Source: Paenibacillus sp. YPG26 (GTDB lineage: Bacteria > Bacillota > Bacilli > Paenibacillales > Paenibacillaceae). Taken from it: a stretch of 64,000 bases of DNA. The stretch lies in contig NZ_CP084530.1 in the NCBI RefSeq assembly GCF_023704175.1, positions 368,501 to 432,500 of the forward strand, read 5' to 3'. Under the pieces are notes generated by a model. That model did no database searches, was not told where the DNA came from, and worked only from the letters and a program-made list of their open reading frames with translations. The position numbers and the translations under genes were made by a program. Positions 26,827-36,112 of the stretch are shown here, one piece after another. Within the stretch, counting starts at the first letter, position 1. Each line of letters begins with the position of its first letter.

Positions 26827-29800
26827 CTATTTTACATTATCGCTTAGCGTCTGTACCCAGATCTCTCCGCCGTCCTTGCGGTTCGATTCATGAGACTGTG
26901 TTGCCTCCTGGATGTCTCCAAACCCCCAATGCGTGGCAGGCACATCCGGAAACTGAGGCTTAAGCCCGGAGAGCGGTCCGCGGTACAGCATCCGGTTGAT
27001 CATTGTCACAGCCTCGGCCCGTTTGATATTTATGTCTGGCTTGAAGGTTCCATTCGGATAACCCGACAAGAACTTTCCGTTATAGAGGTGCTCGATGGCC
27101 GTTGATGCCCAGTGGCCCTTGAGATCAGTGAAATGAACCCGTACCGCCTGGGCAAGATCAATCTTGAGAAATTTAGCCATGACGGTAGCAATTTCTCCGC
27201 GTGTCACCGGCGCTTCCGGACGGAAGGTACCGTCCGCATAACCGCTGAAATAACCTTGCTTGGTGGCGGTGGTAATATAGTCTGCTGCCCAGTGGCTGCT
27301 TGGCACATCGCTATATGATGAATTGCCGCTCTGAACCGGATTCTCGGTAAGCCGGGCAACAATAGCTGCCAGTTCAGCCCGGGTCAGACTTTTGGCTGGC
27401 TTAAATTCGGTATCAGGATAGCCCAGAATATAGCGCTGATGCTTCAGTTCGCCATAGCGGTCCGAATACAGCTTCAGCTTGGCGGAAGCCGCCGCTGTAG
27501 CAGGCTGAGTCTGACTGCCGCTATTCAATGCGGCTCTTAGGTCGTATTCCTGCTCGGCCTTGCTGAGCATAGGCCATTGCACCACGATCCGGTGCGTTCC
27601 GCCTTGGTTGGGTCCGAGTGTGCCAACTGGCCAGGTCACCGTATTGCCTGCAATGGTTCCACCATCGGCTTGCACAACGACCGCCCCTTCAGGCAGAGTC
27701 AGGGTAACCATCCCGCCCGTCAGCGTTCCGTTCCCGGTCTGGCTGTAGTTAACCGTAATTACCGAGTTCTCGCCTTCCTTAATCAGATTCTTATCAAGAC
27801 TGACCGTCACTACCGGGGAAATGGTCGTGTTGACAGGTGCAGTGTTATTTGGAGCAGGATTGTTCGGCACAGGCGTTGATATCGGCTTTAGCGAGATGTC
27901 ATGACGGACGATCTCCAGCTCCACCGGAATGATCGGACTGGTATATGTCTCGTATCCTGACTTGGTCACAACCAGATAATAATCCGTATGGGGGTAGACC
28001 ATATAGGCGTACATTCCGTTCGCGTCACTGAGCTGCTCGGGACTCGCGTTATCGTTGGGCTCAAATCCCGGAATGGCGGGCAGTAATACAGGCTGTCCGC
28101 CTTTGCTGCCGTTGCGCGCCGTAGCTGCATAGTACAGCATAACTTTTGCCCCCTCTACCGGTGCGCCGGTCACACTGTTCGTAATATCCCCGTACGGGTC
28201 AACGAGCTCCTCCGAGATGTTCATTTGCCCGTTATCGGTTACGTGTACTTCACTCTTCTGGACTATAATCTCCTGTCCAGGCTCGATCTCATAACGAATC
28301 TCCATCGTATATGTTCCGATTCCTAGGCCCTCGGCGTTGAACACGCCGTTGGGCTGTGCTGCGAAAGCCTTCGGCGATCCATTCTCCATAATGTAGAGTC
28401 CTGTTGCCGCATTTCTCAGGTAGACCTTCGTCTTCTGTACGAGGTCTCCGCTAATCAATTTGGCACCGCCATTCGGCTGCTTCAACAGAATAATGCCAGT
28501 TGCTGTCTTCGTGGAGTCATAGCTCTCTTGTCCGGTTCCGCTAACATTGCCGACGACAGCGGTCTGGGTATAGGTTACCGGTGTGGATACGCCGCCTATG
28601 TTGACGTTCTGCGTCACACGGATGGTATACACGGCATCGCCTTGTGGCACCGCTAATGAATAGGCACCGTCAGCTCCCGTCACTACGGTCTCATCGAAGT
28701 CTTCTCCCGGAGTAATCACATCGTCGCCATTCAAATCGAGTGTTACCCGAACTTTAGCGCCAGCAACCTTCTCATTGAGAGCGCCCCGGGTGATGATTCC
28801 GCTGATCACAGCCGGCTGAAAAGTCACCTGAATATGATCCTTGGCCGAAATTCCCTTGTCAAGATCCAGCGCCCCTGCTTCAACCCGCACCTTCTGCTCC
28901 TTGTTGGAAGAGAGATTCGAGGAGCGGTAGGTTATTGACGCCCGGCCTTGAGCATCGGTCAGAACAGAAGTGTCTCCCACAAAAGTGCCTAGACCTGACG
29001 GCACAGAGAACACTACCTCGGTGTCCGGTACGGGATTGCCTTCATTGTCCGTCAGCACGGCGGTCAGTTCAGTTGTCGAGCGTCCGTCACCAACGATCCG
29101 ATCCGGCACGGCCTTCAGGGCCAGTGAATAAGCCAGCACCTGAAAGTGATTATCGGCCAGACGGGTCTCGGCGCCCAGCGGTGTGCTGTCGGACTGGAAT
29201 GCGTGGAATTCTGCGGTATAAGAGCCCGCCGCCAGCGGGGCGGTGAGTATATAGCTGGAATTCTCCCACCGTTTGTAGCCGTCTTCCAGGAAGGTGCCTG
29301 GATTAACCAACACTAGGCTCACGGTCTCATCAGCGACTTTGGCCTTAACTTCCTGCGCGGCCAGCGAGCTGACCGCGGATAGCTTCAGCGGATGGCCGGG
29401 TACCGCTTTGACCAAAGCCGGGTCGCCTTCCTGCTTGCTGCCGACCCAGCCATTCAGTGCTTTGTTCATTCGAATAGTCACCTTGGCCGGGAGGCTTGTC
29501 TTGCCATTCTCATCGGTTACCGTGAAGCTGAAGCTATCTGTGCCCGACGTGAACTCGGAAGCCGGTGTGTACAGATAGAGATTGCTGCCTTGGCGGAGCA
29601 GGGTACCCTTAGCTGGCTGATCAGAAATGTTGTAGATCAATTCATCATTCGTACCGTCATCGGTGCCAGCGAGCGTGATCTTAACCCCTTCGCTTCCCTC
29701 ATCCAGCTCCACAAGCTGAGGTTGAGCGAGAGGTATGCCGGCTGCGGTCACCGTCACAGTTACCGTAGCGGGGCTAGACTCCGCCCCGTTCGTATCTTTG

Positions 29801-31122
29801 ACAGTATAAGTGAAGCTGTCGCTGCCGCTGTACCCAGGGTTCGGAGTATAGGTCACCTTGCCGCTGGAGTCCGGGGTCGCCGTGCCGTGCTGCGGCTGGG
29901 TCTTGATGGTCACGGTCGAAGGATCGAGTCCATTCTCGGCATCCGTATCGTTGGCCGTAACGATCACACTTCCAGGTGTGTTCTCGGCTGCGGTTAGCGT
30001 ATCGTTCACCGCATTCGGCACTGTGTTAACTGGCGCGGCCGTCACCGTCACAGTTACCGTAGCGGGACTGGACTCCGCGCCGTTCGTATCCTTGACGGTA
30101 TAGGTGAAGCTATCGCTGCCGCTGTACCCGGGGTTCGGAGTATAGGTCACCTTGCCGCTGGAGTCCGGGGTCGCCGTGCCGTGCTGCGGCTGGGTCTTGA
30201 TGGCCACGGTTGAAGGATCGAGTCCATTCTCGGCATCTGTATCGTTGTCCGTAACGATCACACTTCCGGGCGTGTTCTCGGCTACAGTCAATGTATCGTT
30301 CACCGCGATCGGTGCCGCATTCAGAATCTCTCCCGTCACCGTAACGGGAGGCGAGTAGACGCCAAGTTCTCTCCATGTGGTTGCATCATTAGTGCTAATG
30401 CCCTTCGTGCCTCCGATGTCCTGGTTGAAGGAATTATCCTGGGCCGCCGTCCCGATAATATATTGCAGAGGGGAGGAAGCTGTCACGTTAATTCCCTTAC
30501 CCGCCATGGCGGTGTTAATGTCTGCAACTTTAATTTTGAAAGTCACGAAAAAATCAGCATCTCCCGAAAAGCTGCTTCCGGCAGCCTGCAACAAAGAGAA
30601 GTTCTCGTTGGCGACAGGAGCGTAAGATTTTGTTGGGGGATTGATAATCCCTGTCGTGCTCGGCGACATGTTCGTCTTGTTGGGGTCGGCATAATAGATG
30701 CCGATTCTGCCGTTATTGTTCGTCGGGTTGTATGCGCCCAGGAAAAAGTCGATGCCCCCATCCTGATTAGCATCCACACCTACAAAAGCAAAGCTGCCAA
30801 ACTTGTCTTTCTGGGTGCCATCCAGATTGTTCACCCGGATACGATAGCCGATCTCACCCGCAGCGGAGTCATAGTTGACGTAAAAAGGAGGGTGATCCGC
30901 ATCGCCAACGATATCCTGAGCTACACTGCCGCTTCCGGTCTGCTGATCGCCAATGTAGTCAAATTGGCCATTCTTGGGATAGATGGTCAGCCATCCGTTC
31001 CCGGTTCCTGTAATATCCAGGCCGCTGGCATAGACAGGTTGGGCTTGGGGCAGGGCGGTCATGACCAGCAGCATGATGGCCAGCAGGCAGGTGAATGTTT
31101 TTTTGATGGCTCTGAATCTCAA
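26827..31122 (-). CDS. Large secreted SLH surface protein with cadherin-like, Big-1 and carboxypeptidase-regulatory-like repeats
   Basis: A 1431-residue surface protein. I chose TTG 31122 because GAGAGGGG lies about seven bases upstream and a signal peptide (1-~32, ending PVYA) follows. An N-terminal module (~33-255) precedes two nearly identical 98-residue cadherin-like repeats (~262-458, each starting around AVNDTLT and containing PNPGYSGSDSFTYTVKDTNG). A third, more diverged cadherin-like unit is at ~460-550. A Big-1 domain lies near 665-780, then SdrD/carboxypeptidase-regulatory-like beta domains (~780-1110), a DUF11-like domain and three SLH domains (~1240-1410). There is no catalytic motif. 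It probably acts in adhesion or surface layer structure. Monocistronic with its own terminator. Confidence 0.93.
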   Translation of the reverse strand: MRFRAIKKTFTCLLAIMLLVMTALPQAQPVYASGLDITGTGNGWLTIYPKNGQFDYIGDQQTGSGSVAQDIVGDADHPPFYVNYDSAAGEIGYRIRVNNLDGTQKDKFGSFAFVGVDANQDGGIDFFLGAYNPTNNNGRIGIYYADPNKTNMSPSTTGIINPPTKSYAPVANENFSLLQAAGSSFSGDADFFVTFKIKVADINTAMAGKGINVTASSPLQYIIGTAAQDNSFNQDIGGTKGISTNDATTWRELGVYSPPVTVTGEILNAAPIAVNDTLTVAENTPGSVIVTDNDTDAENGLDPSTVAIKTQPQHGTATPDSSGKVTYTPNPGYSGSDSFTYTVKDTNGAESSPATVTVTVTAAPVNTVPNAVNDTLTAAENTPGSVIVTANDTDAENGLDPSTVTIKTQPQHGTATPDSSGKVTYTPNPGYSGSDSFTYTVKDTNGAESSPATVTVTVTAAGIPLAQPQLVELDEGSEGVKITLAGTDDGTNDELIYNISDQPAKGTLLRQGSNLYLYTPASEFTSGTDSFSFTVTDENGKTSLPAKVTIRMNKALNGWVGSKQEGDPALVKAVPGHPLKLSAVSSLAAQEVKAKVADETVSLVLVNPGTFLEDGYKRWENSSYILTAPLAAGSYTAEFHAFQSDSTPLGAETRLADNHFQVLAYSLALKAVPDRIVGDGRSTTELTAVLTDNEGNPVPDTEVVFSVPSGLGTFVGDTSVLTDAQGRASITYRSSNLSSNKEQKVRVEAGALDLDKGISAKDHIQVTFQPAVISGIITRGALNEKVAGAKVRVTLDLNGDDVITPGEDFDETVVTGADGAYSLAVPQGDAVYTIRVTQNVNIGGVSTPVTYTQTAVVGNVSGTGQESYDSTKTATGIILLKQPNGGAKLISGDLVQKTKVYLRNAATGLYIMENGSPKAFAAQPNGVFNAEGLGIGTYTMEIRYEIEPGQEIIVQKSEVHVTDNGQMNISEELVDPYGDITNSVTGAPVEGAKVMLYYAATARNGSKGGQPVLLPAIPGFEPNDNASPEQLSDANGMYAYMVYPHTDYYLVVTKSGYETYTSPIIPVELEIVRHDISLKPISTPVPNNPAPNNTAPVNTTISPVVTVSLDKNLIKEGENSVITVNYSQTGNGTLTGGMVTLTLPEGAVVVQADGGTIAGNTVTWPVGTLGPNQGGTHRIVVQWPMLSKAEQEYDLRAALNSGSQTQPATAAASAKLKLYSDRYGELKHQRYILGYPDTEFKPAKSLTRAELAAIVARLTENPVQSGNSSYSDVPSSHWAADYITTATKQGYFSGYADGTFRPEAPVTRGEIATVMAKFLKIDLAQAVRVHFTDLKGHWASTAIEHLYNGKFLSGYPNGTFKPDINIKRAEAVTMINRMLYRGPLSGLKPQFPDVPATHWGFGDIQEATQSHESNRKDGGEIWVQTLSDNVK
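29747..30334 (-). repeat. Two tandem 294-bp repeats inside the surface-protein gene
   Basis: GTCACCGTCACAGT starts at 29747 and again at 30041, and the intervening sequence repeats with only scattered differences. The 294-bp period keeps frame (98 residues). The high DNA identity shows recent duplication or gene conversion and gives a substrate for copy-number change. Confidence 0.92.
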
Positions 31123-31274
31123 TATATAACCCCTCTCGTGTAAAATTCGACTTCCTAATGGTTATAATTTACATTAACCTGCCCGCTTGACTTTGAACAA
31201 GCTTGAAGGCTCCTATAATCCAAGTATTGAGGTATTACAAAGAATAAAATTAGTGTTAAGAGAGGCTTAAGAAT

Positions 31275-31300
31275 ACAAAAAACACCCTGTCGGGTGTTCT
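31275..31300 (-). terminator. Intrinsic terminator of the LemA-TPM operon
   Basis: AACACCC (31281-31287) pairs with GGGTGTT (31292-31298) around a TGTC loop. On the minus strand it ends in TTTTTTG. Confidence 0.75.
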
Positions 31301-31433
31301 TGGTCCATAACATTACGTTAGATTTCAGACTCTCTCTCTACTAAGAGGGGCGGACAAGCGAGATGAGTATCGTACTCGCTTACCTCAAGTCTATCCGGGA
31401 CCGCTTGGAGCGAGTGCCGGAGTTGTTCGCGTA

Positions 31434-32561
31434 TCAGAACCTTCGGCTTGCGCCGCCACCGCCAGATGAACCGCCCCCGCCGCCGCGGAAGCCCCCGCCA
31501 CCAGGACCGCCGCGGCCTCCGCCGCCCCATCCGCCACCGCCCCCGCGTCCCATCATGGAGAGCAGGGTCATGGTGATGGCGCCGCGGAAGAAGATGAAAT
31601 CCGCGGCGAGCAGGGCGACGATAACGATTATCCAGATGATCGAAATCCCGCCTCCACCGTCCTGACCGGCGGCAGCGCCTGATTCCGGCAGCACAACAGA
31701 CTCGGGATTCAGCTTATCCTGAACGCCATATTCCGCGGCGACTTCATTGTATAGGGCTCTATAGGTCTGGACAATCGCCTGGTCCGGCTTATTCTCATTC
31801 AGATATGGAATGGCCGTCGTATCGAGAATACGTCCCGCCTTACCGTCAGGAATGGCTCCTTCCAGACCGTAGCCAACTTCGATCCTGGCCTGACGCTCTC
31901 CCATGGAGAGCAGGAACAATACCCCGTTGTTCAGCTCTTTGTTCCCCAGCGCATACTTGCGCAAAGCCTGGTTCCCGTACTGCTCCACATCGGCTCCGCC
32001 GAGAGTGGGTACGGTAAGCACCGCCACCTGGGCCTTGGTCGCATCCTCGAGCGCGCGGCCCAGCTTGTTCAGCTCCGCCTTCTGGTCGGCGGAGAGCAGC
32101 CCCTCAAAGTCCTGGACATAGATATCGCCGACTGGCGAAGGAATGTCCAGGGCTGCAGAGACAGGGGCCGCGCTTCCAAGCAGCAGAAGCAGCAGGAGCA
32201 GCGCAGCGGTCAGCGCGGCAGGCAAGCGGCAGCCGCCCTGGTAGCCGCAGACCGCTCGCCGCCCAGACCGCGGCGAGCCCGGGCTGCCGCCCAGCGCCCG
32301 GCCTGCCGCCCGCGACGCAAGCGAGTTGCTCGCTCGCGGTACGTCCCCGGCTGCCGCCAGCCATGCGCTTTGGCCGTCTCTTCCGGGCACAACCTGCCCT
32401 CCCGCCCGGACCGTTACCCGGCGGCCAGCCCCCGGCTCACTCCGGCGGTCAGCCTTCATTACGCCGCCCGGTCTGCCGCCCAGCACCCGGCCGCCCGCCC
32501 GCAGCGTACCCCCGCTGCCGGAGACTTCCCGGCAGACGGGCCGCTTCACAGGCCCATTCAT
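31434..32561 (-). CDS. TPM-domain membrane protein with Gly-rich tail and unusual N-terminal extension
   Basis: A 375-residue frame whose ATG at 32561 overlaps the LemA stop (ATGA), implying coupling. The TPM domain (PF04536) covers ~140-270 (DIYVQDFEGLLSADQKAELN, GVLFLLSMGERQARIEVGYGLEG). A transmembrane helix follows at ~300-325, then a long Gly/Arg tail ending SSGGGGASRRF. A hydrophobic signal-like helix (LPAALTAALLLLLLLLG) sits at ~112-130, far from the N-terminus. It is preceded by ~110 Arg/Gly/Ala-rich residues encoded by DNA of extreme GC content. Ordinary homologues start at the signal peptide, so either this extension is real or an internal start is used. TPM proteins associate with membranes and are often next to LemA. 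Confidence 0.85.
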   Translation of the reverse strand: MNGPVKRPVCREVSGSGGTLRAGGRVLGGRPGGVMKADRRSEPGAGRRVTVRAGGQVVPGRDGQSAWLAAAGDVPRASNSLASRAAGRALGGSPGSPRSGRRAVCGYQGGCRLPAALTAALLLLLLLLGSAAPVSAALDIPSPVGDIYVQDFEGLLSADQKAELNKLGRALEDATKAQVAVLTVPTLGGADVEQYGNQALRKYALGNKELNNGVLFLLSMGERQARIEVGYGLEGAIPDGKAGRILDTTAIPYLNENKPDQAIVQTYRALYNEVAAEYGVQDKLNPESVVLPESGAAAGQDGGGGISIIWIIVIVALLAADFIFFRGAITMTLLSMMGRGGGGGWGGGGRGGPGGGGFRGGGGGSSGGGGASRRF

Positions 32562-33205
32562 GCCCGCGTACCTGCAGCCGCTATGCTAGAGCGGCTTTCG
32601 CCAAAGAGGTACGAGGTTGACTCGTCTGTATTGAAGTCCACCTGCGGATTCTGTCTGGACTCGGTTGTTGTCTTGAAATATTCCTTCGAATCAAAGCCCA
32701 TCACACCGGCAATCAGTCGGCCGGGGAATCGCTTGATCATCGTATTATACTGGGCGACTGAGTCGTTATAATCTCCTCTTGCCACAGCAATCCGGTTCTC
32801 GGTTCCAGCCAGCTCGTCCATCAGCTGGGTGAAGTGAGCATCAGACTTGAGTGTCGGATAGTTCTCCACCACCACCAAAAGGCGGCCCAAGGCACCTTGC
32901 AGCTGATCATTCGCGGCAGCCTTCTCCTCCGCTGTGCGGGCGCCGCCGAGCGCAGCCCGGGCATCCGTGACCTGCTTGATCACGTCCTTCTCATGCTTGG
33001 CAAATCCTTTTACCGTACTCACCAGGTTCGGAATCAGATCATACCTACGCTGGAGGTCCGTCTCAATCCGGCTCCATTTCTGATCCACGTTCTCCTCGGC
33101 AGTCACATATTTATTATAATTGCCGATCATGAAGATCACGATAATTACCAGTACCGCAGCGACCCCTATAATCGGAATCAGGCACCCTTTTCCTTTGAGA
33201 TTCAT
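32558..33205 (-). CDS. lemA: LemA-family membrane-anchored protein
   Basis: A 215-residue protein. One transmembrane helix lies at ~8-27 (CLIPIIGVAAVLVIIVIFMIG) and is followed by the helical-bundle LemA domain (PF04011): NKYVTAEENVDQKWSRIETDLQRRYDLIPNLV (seen as its first ~30 residues), NYPTLKSDAHFTQLMDEL and GTENRIAVARGDYND. AAGGAGG is seven bases before the ATG at 33205. The last 20 residues are Ser/Ala-rich and the stop overlaps the TPM gene start. LemA-TPM pairs are common, but their role is not firmly known. Confidence 0.95.
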   Translation of the reverse strand: MNLKGKGCLIPIIGVAAVLVIIVIFMIGNYNKYVTAEENVDQKWSRIETDLQRRYDLIPNLVSTVKGFAKHEKDVIKQVTDARAALGGARTAEEKAAANDQLQGALGRLLVVVENYPTLKSDAHFTQLMDELAGTENRIAVARGDYNDSVAQYNTMIKRFPGRLIAGVMGFDSKEYFKTTTESRQNPQVDFNTDESTSYLFGESRSSIAAAGTRA

Positions 33206-33394
33206 TCTGTAACCTCCTTGGTCGTATTCACATATTCTTGGGTTAAGCTCCTATGAAAGGTTATACCCCATCATCTCCGCCGAGAATCTCGCTCGTGTTG
33301 AGTGTACAAGCGCAGCAAGCTTTGAGATAATAGAGTATTATTAACGGTCTGGTACCCATGGAATGCCATGGCCAGCCGGCATATGAGGATGCTA

Positions 33395-34423
33395 ATGGAT
33401 AATTTAACCGAAGCGGTCACGTCTGATGGAAGGCTGGATGATTGCCGCATCTATGCACGTGAGACTCTATATAAGGGAATGAACGGAAGGTTCGTGGAAC
33501 GATTCTACGTATCCCCGCAGCAAAGCTATATCTTCAAGCCGGTAACCCATGCCGGACAGGAAGGCCGGGAAAGCTGGGTCTATGCGCATATTCTGCCTTT
33601 AATTCCGGACGTTTATCCGAAGATACTGGCGGAGTCACGCACTAACGAAGAGACAAGCTGGGCGATATTCGAAGATTTGGGTAAGCTAAATCATGCTTTT
33701 GAATGGGAGCCGATCCTAGAAGTTACACAGGTTATGGCCAGGTGGCATGCTATTCCCGTGGAGCGGCTGCCTGCGCAGACACCGGTTACTGGACACAAGC
33801 CGCGGATTGAGCTTGCTGCCACCGAGATTGTCTCGTGTGAGAAGCAGGCGGCAGCTCTGCTTGCAGAGCTGCCTATTCCCGCCAGGGCCGCGGCCAGGCT
33901 GCTTGAAGCCATCCGGGATCTGGCCGCCATGGGGGAAGGTTCCCCTTACGCAGCTTCCCAGGTGCTTTCGCATGGCGATCTGCACTTAGGGAACTATGCC
34001 AAATCCGGCGAGAAGGTGGTTGTGCTGGACTGGGAGCATGCGCATCTTAATACAATCCACTGGGATCTGTATCACCTGTTGGACATGTCCCATCCGCTTT
34101 TTCCCAGACAGATCAGTCCTTCAACCCGGACTAGGGTTCTAAATGAGTATGCGGCCGAGTCGGCCAAGAACGGCAAGCTTCTGGATAGAGAACGGTTGAG
34201 AGAAGAGTACGCCTTCTTCGCGGCAGTATACTCCGTCTGGATGCTGCTGCTGATCTATAAGGACCTTGGGCAAAAGGAGGCCGTATGGCCTGCTGAACAA
34301 TTACACGCGCAGTGGAGAGAGACGGCGGACAGTCTGGTGCAGTGTATGAGCCTGCTCGGCTTGACAGACAGCGGGGGCGGCATGGACATCAGCAATCATA
34401 TTGAGAAGGCGGTGGGAGAATGA
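33395..34423 (+). CDS. Aminoglycoside-phosphotransferase/choline-kinase-fold protein
   Basis: A 342-residue kinase-like protein. The catalytic loop SHGDLHLGNYA (HGDxHxxN) lies near 195-205 and the metal-binding LDWEHAHLNTIHWDLYHLL near 218-235, the standard APH-family pair. The N-terminal lobe contains VERFYVSPQQSYIFKP, with the nucleotide-binding Lys. Three in-frame ATGs precede; I chose 33395 because GAGG lies six bases upstream. It overlaps the following glycosyltransferase by four bases, so the two work together, perhaps in phosphorylating and glycosylating a surface or spore sugar. It is not likely to be a drug-resistance gene. Confidence 0.85.
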   Translation: MDNLTEAVTSDGRLDDCRIYARETLYKGMNGRFVERFYVSPQQSYIFKPVTHAGQEGRESWVYAHILPLIPDVYPKILAESRTNEETSWAIFEDLGKLNHAFEWEPILEVTQVMARWHAIPVERLPAQTPVTGHKPRIELAATEIVSCEKQAAALLAELPIPARAAARLLEAIRDLAAMGEGSPYAASQVLSHGDLHLGNYAKSGEKVVVLDWEHAHLNTIHWDLYHLLDMSHPLFPRQISPSTRTRVLNEYAAESAKNGKLLDRERLREEYAFFAAVYSVWMLLLIYKDLGQKEAVWPAEQLHAQWRETADSLVQCMSLLGLTDSGGGMDISNHIEKAVGE

Positions 34424-35421
34424 AGAAGGTCGGACTGGTTATGCGCAAAATCCAATTCACTGAAGCCCAAGGGCCGCGCGTATTCGCGGACAGGCTGCGT
34501 CAGATTGGAAGAGAGCTCGGTGTGGATATTGTATTTATCTCTCCGGAACGGCATGTCAGCGGGCATGACTGGCTCCCGGGTTATGAGCACGAGAAGGGGG
34601 ATCTGGTCAACTATGATCTAGTTCTCGATCAGATCTATGAGCAGAAGATTGACCATGTGATCTATACGGTGTCGGGGTTCACCTTCCTGAAGATGTTCCT
34701 GAAGAACAGCGTGCTGTTCCCGCACAGCTTCCCAGACCCCGCACTGACCGGATACGAGATGATGAAGCCATTCTACTCTATTGTGGACAAAGCGATTGTC
34801 CAGACGGACTTCCTGAAGCGGGAGATGGGGCGCAACTTCGGAATTCATGATGTTACAGTGATCCCGATCGGCTTCAACGAAGCCCTGGCTGAGAAGCACT
34901 ATGACCCTTCACAGGTCGTAGACAACCGGATTATGTGGATTGGCAGGGACGAGGAGAACCGGCGGCCTGATCTTGTAGTTGAATACGCGCGGCAGAATCC
35001 GGACAAGGAAGTATTCATGGTGTTCGGTGGGGAACGGTACCGGGAGAGCATGAAGAAATACGACCTTCCGTCCAACATCAAGCTGCAGTTCGCCTTGTCC
35101 CAGAACGAGGTGTTCGCCTTGATGAATTCGTCCAAAGTGTATTGGAGCAGTTCCAAATTCGACACGTTCGCGATGCCGCTGACCGAGGCCATGGCCATGG
35201 GCAAAATCGTCGTCAAGCCGGAGCATCCCTGCTACGGCCATATCCATGCCAGGCATGCCTTTGCCGGGAATGAGGAGAACTGGTTCGAGCTCGTTAATAT
35301 GGCGGCTGGCGCGTCTTATCAGGTATCTGAAGAGAACCGGAGCTACGCCTTCGAGAAGTTCTCAAGCAGGGTAATGAAGCAGGGCTATCAGGATTTCTTC
35401 GACAAGTGGCTAAGAAGCTGA
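34420..35421 (+). CDS. Glycosyltransferase, GT-B fold (GT4-like)
   Basis: A 333-residue protein, starting in the ATGA overlap with the kinase-fold gene. The C-terminal half has the GT4 pattern: VTVIPIGFNEALAE, RIMWIGRDEENRRPD and SSKFDTFAMPLTEAMAMGKIVV, where the E-x7-E-like nucleotide-sugar site is DTFAMPLTEAMA. The N-terminal half is the acceptor lobe. There are no transmembrane helices. The acceptor is unknown. The strict coupling suggests a two-enzyme sugar modification. Confidence 0.85.
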   Translation: MKKVGLVMRKIQFTEAQGPRVFADRLRQIGRELGVDIVFISPERHVSGHDWLPGYEHEKGDLVNYDLVLDQIYEQKIDHVIYTVSGFTFLKMFLKNSVLFPHSFPDPALTGYEMMKPFYSIVDKAIVQTDFLKREMGRNFGIHDVTVIPIGFNEALAEKHYDPSQVVDNRIMWIGRDEENRRPDLVVEYARQNPDKEVFMVFGGERYRESMKKYDLPSNIKLQFALSQNEVFALMNSSKVYWSSSKFDTFAMPLTEAMAMGKIVVKPEHPCYGHIHARHAFAGNEENWFELVNMAAGASYQVSEENRSYAFEKFSSRVMKQGYQDFFDKWLRS

Positions 35422-35663
35422 TCGAGAGGGCGTTAATTTCTGTGTTGGGCAATGAAAGCTGGGGAGCCTTCTGTGTAGAGTCACCCGGCTTATTGGCCTA
35501 TCCTAGGATTACTTTAAGCTCTAAGGTGAGGGTTCCGCTCGTGAGCTATACTGCCTAGCTGAGTATCCGAACACCTGGAGGATGGATGACAAAAAGCCAG
35601 AAGCTAGAAGACAGAAGCTGGAAGTCATAAGCAAGAAGACAGAAGTCAAAAGCAACCGCAACC
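35422..35663 (+). other. Intergenic region with imperfect AGAAGCTAGAAG-type repeats
   Basis: No gene of normal length. From 35582 short A/G-rich units (AGAAGCTAGAAGACAGAAGC, AAGCAAGAAGACAGAAG) lead into the hexanucleotide array. GGAGG at 35577-35581 directly precedes an ATG whose 60-codon frame runs through the array. Confidence 0.5.
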
Positions 35664-35743
35664 GCAAAAGCAAAAGCAAAAGCAAAAGCAAAAGCAAAAG
35701 CAAAAGCAAAAGCAAAAGCAAAAGCAAAAGCAAAAGCAAAAGC
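35664..35743 (+). repeat. AAAAGC hexanucleotide microsatellite, about 13 copies
   Basis: About 80 bases of uninterrupted GCAAAA/AAAAGC units, flanked by AACCGC and CAACCC repeats. Such arrays change length by slippage. In the frame beginning at 35582 the units encode an alternating Lys-Ser tract. Coding status is doubtful because the ATG abuts the ribosome site. Confidence 0.95.
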
Positions 35744-35795
35744 CAACCCCAACCCCAACGCTAGAAGACAGACACCACTTAGGGCAGCCAGCATG

Positions 35796-35836
35796 AAAAA
35801 CACCGCCTCCGGGTAGAATACCGGACAGCGGTGTGA
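35796..35836 (-). terminator. Intrinsic terminator of the small Fur-boxed gene
   Basis: ACACCGC (35800-35806) pairs with GCGGTGT (35828-35834), with an inner TCCGG/CCGGA stem. On the minus strand it is followed by TTTTTCATG. Confidence 0.75.
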
Positions 35837-35928
35837 AGGGACATTTCCTGATATGCTGCTATATAATTGCAGATTCTATATTAGAACCCTAGCCAGTCAG
35901 AGGACTGCGGCTGGGGACTTCATGGAAT

Positions 35929-36075
35929 CTATTGTGTCTTCTTGGATTCGTACATATAGGAAAGCTTGCGGATGATTTCTTTCTGCCATTTCTGGTCGCC
36001 GAGGCTGTTCGCCAGATTGAGAAGATCCAGGTACTCATCAATTCGCTGTGTGCTCTGTGCTGCGGCTGTTCTCAT
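35929..36075 (-). CDS. 48-residue protein behind a Fur box, unknown function
   Basis: A short frame, ATG 36075 to TAG 35929, with AAGGGG eight bases before the start. It reads MRTAAAQSTQRIDEYLDLLN, then LANSLGDQKWQKEIIRKLSY and a charged tail. The composition is that of a soluble amphipathic two-helix protein. It has its own terminator at 35796-35836 and a near-consensus Fur operator 38 bases upstream. It is therefore very probably expressed under iron limitation. By size it recalls the B. subtilis Fur-controlled FbpA/FbpB small proteins that help the FsrA RNA spare iron, but I see no sequence match. The function is unknown. Confidence 0.75.
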   Translation of the reverse strand: MRTAAAQSTQRIDEYLDLLNLANSLGDQKWQKEIIRKLSYMYESKKTQ

Positions 36076-36112
36076 GGACTTTACCCCTTTGTATCAAAAT
36101 AGTTCAATAGAT

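Noticed and set aside
33395..34423. Aminoglycoside resistance gene
   Set aside because: Only the general kinase fold motifs are shared; coupling to a glycosyltransferase points to sugar or surface metabolism.
35664..35743. Possible CRISPR-like array
   Set aside because: A simple six-base tandem repeat without spacers.
35521..35803. Minus-strand frames reading as poly-Leu and Ala-Phe repeats
   Set aside because: They are translations of the hexanucleotide array and have no start signals.
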